12,319 nucleotides of DNA from an uncultured Oxalobacteraceae bacterium. GTDB taxonomy: Bacteria > Pseudomonadota > Gammaproteobacteria > Burkholderiales > Burkholderiaceae. A model generated the notes under the pieces. It ran no database searches, was not told the origin of the DNA, and saw only the letters and a program-made list of their open reading frames with translations. The position numbers were made by a program, and so were the translations under genes. Where the stretch lies: assembly GCA_946478765.1 (NCBI GenBank), contig CAMLDH010000088.1:1-12319 (forward strand), given 5' to 3'. Of the stretch, positions 10,344-12,319 are shown in pieces. The stretch's first letter is position 1; every line of letters starts with the position of its first letter.

Positions 10344-11019
10344 AGGGCTGCAAGCCATTCTCCGATAGGCGCACAACGCGATCGCAATGGCGCGCCAACT
10401 CGATGTCATGCGTGACGATCACGAACGCGGTACCCAATGTCTGGGATAGCTCCAGCATCAAGTCGAAGGTCTTGTGCGCAGTCGGGCGATCAAGATTGCC
10501 GGTCGGCTCATCCGCCAGCACGCACGCCGGCTGCGTCACCAATGCACGCGCCAGCGCGACGCGCTGCCGCTCGCCGCCGGATAGTTCGCCGGGCACATGC
10601 GACACGCGATTGGCAAGGCCGACGCGCGTCAGGATGGTGCGGGCCGCGTGCTGCGCTTCGGCGCGGCCGACTCGCCTGATCATCAACGGCATCGCAACGT
10701 TGTCGAGTGCGGAAAACTCCGGCAACAGATGATGAAATTGATACACGAACCCAAGCGATGCATTGCGCACATCGCCGCGCGTCTTCTCGTCGAGATTCGC
10801 AAAATCCTGGCCGAGCAGCGTCACGCTGCCGGCGGTCGGCGTATCCAGTCCGCCAAGTAAATGCAGCAAGGTCGACTTGCCGGAACCGGATGCGCCGACA
10901 ATCGCGACCCGTTCGCCCTTGACGACATTGAAGTCGATCCCGCTCAGCACCTTGACGGAATATTTTCCTTGCGTGAAAGTTTTCGCCAATCCCTGACACG
11001 ACAGTACAGTTTGATTCAT
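10333..11019 (-). CDS. lolD: Lipoprotein-releasing ABC transporter ATP-binding protein LolD
   Basis: 228 residues, the ATPase of the LolC/LolE-LolD complex that extracts outer-membrane lipoproteins from the inner membrane and hands them to LolA. Walker [10 protein letters not shown] (42-50), Q-loop [15 protein letters not shown] (93-107; FHHLLPEF is a LolD hallmark), signature LSGGERQR (146-153), Walker [12 protein letters not shown] (167-177) and the H-loop VTHD (202-205) are all intact. The partner permease lies just upstream, but a GST-like gene is inserted between them. The ATG at 11019 is 5 bases after the GST stop with an AAAAGA-type weak ribosome site. Its last codons overlap the start of the tatD-like gene. 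MacB-type ATPases are excluded by the LolD Q-loop wording and neighbours. Confidence 0.96.
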   Translation of the reverse strand: MNQTVLSCQGLAKTFTQGKYSVKVLSGIDFNVVKGERVAIVGASGSGKSTLLHLLGGLDTPTAGSVTLLGQDFANLDEKTRGDVRNASLGFVYQFHHLLPEFSALDNVAMPLMIRRVGRAEAQHAARTILTRVGLANRVSHVPGELSGGERQRVALARALVTQPACVLADEPTGNLDRPTAHKTFDLMLELSQTLGTAFVIVTHDIELARHCDRVVRLSENGLQPYVD

Positions 11020-11024
11020 TCTTT

Positions 11025-11633
11025 TTATTCCAGCGGCGTATCAACAAACGCCGGCAACGCTTCACAGTGTATCGACAATTGCTCCAGGCGCGGATAGCGG
11101 CCAAGCGGGAATTGCGCCGGATGCACATAACGGGCAAACCGCAGCGCAACTGCGCTGGTGATGTCCGCTTGCGTCATCGGCGCGCCCGACAAGACATCGG
11201 ACGCCGACAACGCATCCAGCATCGCAAATGCATCATGCATTTGCTCGGTGCAGCGCGCCACCCACGGTCCATATGAAAACTCCGCCGGTCGCAATTGCGT
11301 GTCGTAATACACCTGAATCGTTTTCTCGGTCGCCACCAACGCGATCGCGCACTGCTGCTGGATCTGCATGCGCGCCATCCCGGAGACGGGGATCAGGCGC
11401 TTGCCGGCTGCAACCTGACTATCCAGGTAATCGAGAATGAAGCTGCTCTCGATCAAACGTTCGCCGCTCTCCAACACCAGCATCGGCACCTTGACCAGAG
11501 GGTTGATCGTGCGCATCTCGTCCTGATGCCGGAATACCGACAACGCGACATGCTCGAACGCAAAACCCTGCAAACGCATCGATATCGCGACGCGGCGTAC
11601 ATAAGGGGAATCGAATAGGCCAATCAATTTCAT
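11025..11633 (-). CDS. Glutathione S-transferase-like protein
   Basis: 202 residues with the cytosolic GST layout: an N-terminal thioredoxin-like domain (about 1-80) and an all-helical C-terminal domain. Visible are the active-site region [13 protein letters not shown] with Ser9, the cis-proline Pro50 in KVPMLV, and Glu62-Ser63 in [15 protein letters not shown], which hold the gamma-glutamyl part of glutathione. Substrate and reaction cannot be read from the sequence; detoxification, reductase or chaperone-like roles are all known in the family. The frame is open to 11750, but residues before Met at 11633 are unlike GSTs and overlap lolC. A second in-frame ATG at 11666, overlapping the lolC stop, would add 11 residues. 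It sits between lolC and lolD, 25 bases after the former and 5 before the latter, so it is likely co-transcribed with the transporter. Confidence 0.9.
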   Translation of the reverse strand: MKLIGLFDSPYVRRVAISMRLQGFAFEHVALSVFRHQDEMRTINPLVKVPMLVLESGERLIESSFILDYLDSQVAAGKRLIPVSGMARMQIQQQCAIALVATEKTIQVYYDTQLRPAEFSYGPWVARCTEQMHDAFAMLDALSASDVLSGAPMTQADITSAVALRFARYVHPAQFPLGRYPRLEQLSIHCEALPAFVDTPLE

Positions 11634-11658
11634 TTTTGTTCTCGCTTCATTCTGCAGT

Positions 11659-12319
11659 TTATTCATACCGTAACGCTTCCGCCGGTTTGACGCGCGCGGC
11701 CCACCAGCTCGGATACAAGGTCGCAACGAACGCCAGCACCACGGCGACACTGCCGATCACCCCCACATCCGGCCAGCGCAAATCGGACGGCAAGGCGCTG
11801 ATCAGATAGATATCGCGCGGCAAAAACTGCACGCCCAGCAGATGCTCGATAAACGGCACGATCACGTCGACATTGAGCGCCACGATCACGCCCGTCGTGA
11901 CGCCGATCGCAGTACCGATCAATCCCACCACGGCGCCCTGGATCATGAAAATCTTCATCACCGACCTGGGCGACGCACCCAGCGTGCGCAGGATCGCGAT
12001 GTCGGCCTGCTTGTCGGTCACGGTCATGACCAGCGTCGAGACCAGGTTGAACGCCGCCACCGCGATGATCAGCGTCAGGATCAGGAACATCATGGTTTTT
12101 TCGGTCTGCACCGCGGCGAACCAGTTGCGGTTTTGCTTGGACCAATCGCGGATCAGCACATCGCCGGTCAGGATGCGCGACAAGTCGAACGCCACTTGCG
12201 GCGCGCGCTGCATGTCGGCGATTTTCAGACGCAGACCCGACGGCGCATCCATCCGGAACATTTTCATCGCGTCATCCATATGGATAAAGGCGAAGGTCGA
12301 ATCGTATTCGTAATGTCCA
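11659..12319 (-). CDS. lolC: Lipoprotein-releasing ABC transporter permease LolC/LolE, C-terminal part (partial)
   Basis: The last 219 residues of the inner-membrane permease that works with LolD; the frame stays open beyond the right edge (HYEYDSTFAFIHMDDAMKMF precedes the first internal Met). The fragment contains the end of the periplasmic domain and the FtsX-like permease domain: a first helix around FLILTLIIAVAAFNLVSTLVM, the coupling segment TDKQADIAILRTLGASPRSVM, two further hydrophobic helices (IQGAVVGLIGTAIGVTTGVI and VGVIGSVAVVLAFVATLYP), and the ending WWAARVKPAEALRYE, which is typical of LolC/E. Many betaproteobacteria carry a single LolC/E hybrid rather than two permeases; which applies here cannot be seen. 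The start and N-terminal helix are outside the window. Confidence 0.94.
   Translation of the reverse strand, partial: GHYEYDSTFAFIHMDDAMKMFRMDAPSGLRLKIADMQRAPQVAFDLSRILTGDVLIRDWSKQNRNWFAAVQTEKTMMFLILTLIIAVAAFNLVSTLVMTVTDKQADIAILRTLGASPRSVMKIFMIQGAVVGLIGTAIGVTTGVIVALNVDVIVPFIEHLLGVQFLPRDIYLISALPSDLRWPDVGVIGSVAVVLAFVATLYPSWWAARVKPAEALRYE

Noticed and set aside
10344..10409. Upstream 22-codon extension of the TatD-like gene
   Set aside because: The extension overlaps lolD coding sequence and precedes the family N-terminus [10 protein letters not shown]; the ATG at 10343 fits better.
11634..11750. 39-codon N-terminal extension of the GST-like gene
   Set aside because: It overlaps the conserved C-terminus of LolC and is Arg/Cys-rich, unlike any GST; the thioredoxin-fold start is at 11633.

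Overview
The window is a chromosomal core-gene region of a Gram-negative bacterium, most likely a betaproteobacterium of the Burkholderiales and plausibly the Oxalobacteraceae (Herminiimonas/Janthinobacterium/Collimonas type). The taxonomic call is inference from protein character, from the pyrG-kdsA-eno-ftsB order and from the lolC-lolD-tatD-comEC block. There are no mobile elements, RNA genes or CRISPR arrays. Every intact gene lies on the minus strand, so transcription runs from high to low coordinates.

Layout in transcription order. (1) 12319 to 5346 is a tightly packed run: lolC (3' part), a glutathione S-transferase-like gene, lolD, a TatD/YjjV-type metal hydrolase, comEC, an alpha/beta hydrolase and an LpxR-family lipid A deacylase. 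Gaps are 5-25 nt or short overlaps, so this is probably one operon or a coupled series. (2) A 125-nt gap holds a TATAAT box and a small leader hairpin. Then come pyrG and kdsA, which overlap by ATGA, then eno (149-nt gap) and ftsB (49-nt gap that contains a perfect 13-bp hairpin). (3) 506-889 has no intact gene. It carries a heat-shock-type promoter for clpB, a plus-strand promoter with a Fur-like dyad, and the remains of a small gene broken by an apparent internal deletion. (4) clpB begins at 505 and runs off the left edge.

Functional links: LolC and LolD form the engine that releases lipoproteins to the outer membrane. KdsA makes the precursor of KDO. PyrG makes the CTP that a later enzyme (KdsB) uses to activate KDO. 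The LpxR homologue trims lipid A, FtsB acts in the divisome, and eno supplies PEP, which is also a KdsA substrate. The block is therefore weighted towards envelope biogenesis, with DNA uptake (ComEC) and a putative nuclease (TatD family) embedded in it.

I found no convincing undescribed multi-gene system. The best leads are small: the decayed gene with its intact-looking promoter and operator between ftsB and clpB, the eno-ftsB hairpin in front of an SD-less start, the GST-like gene wedged between lolC and lolD, an LpxR homologue that seems to lack one acidic active-site residue, and a KdsA with the cysteine of the metal-dependent class.
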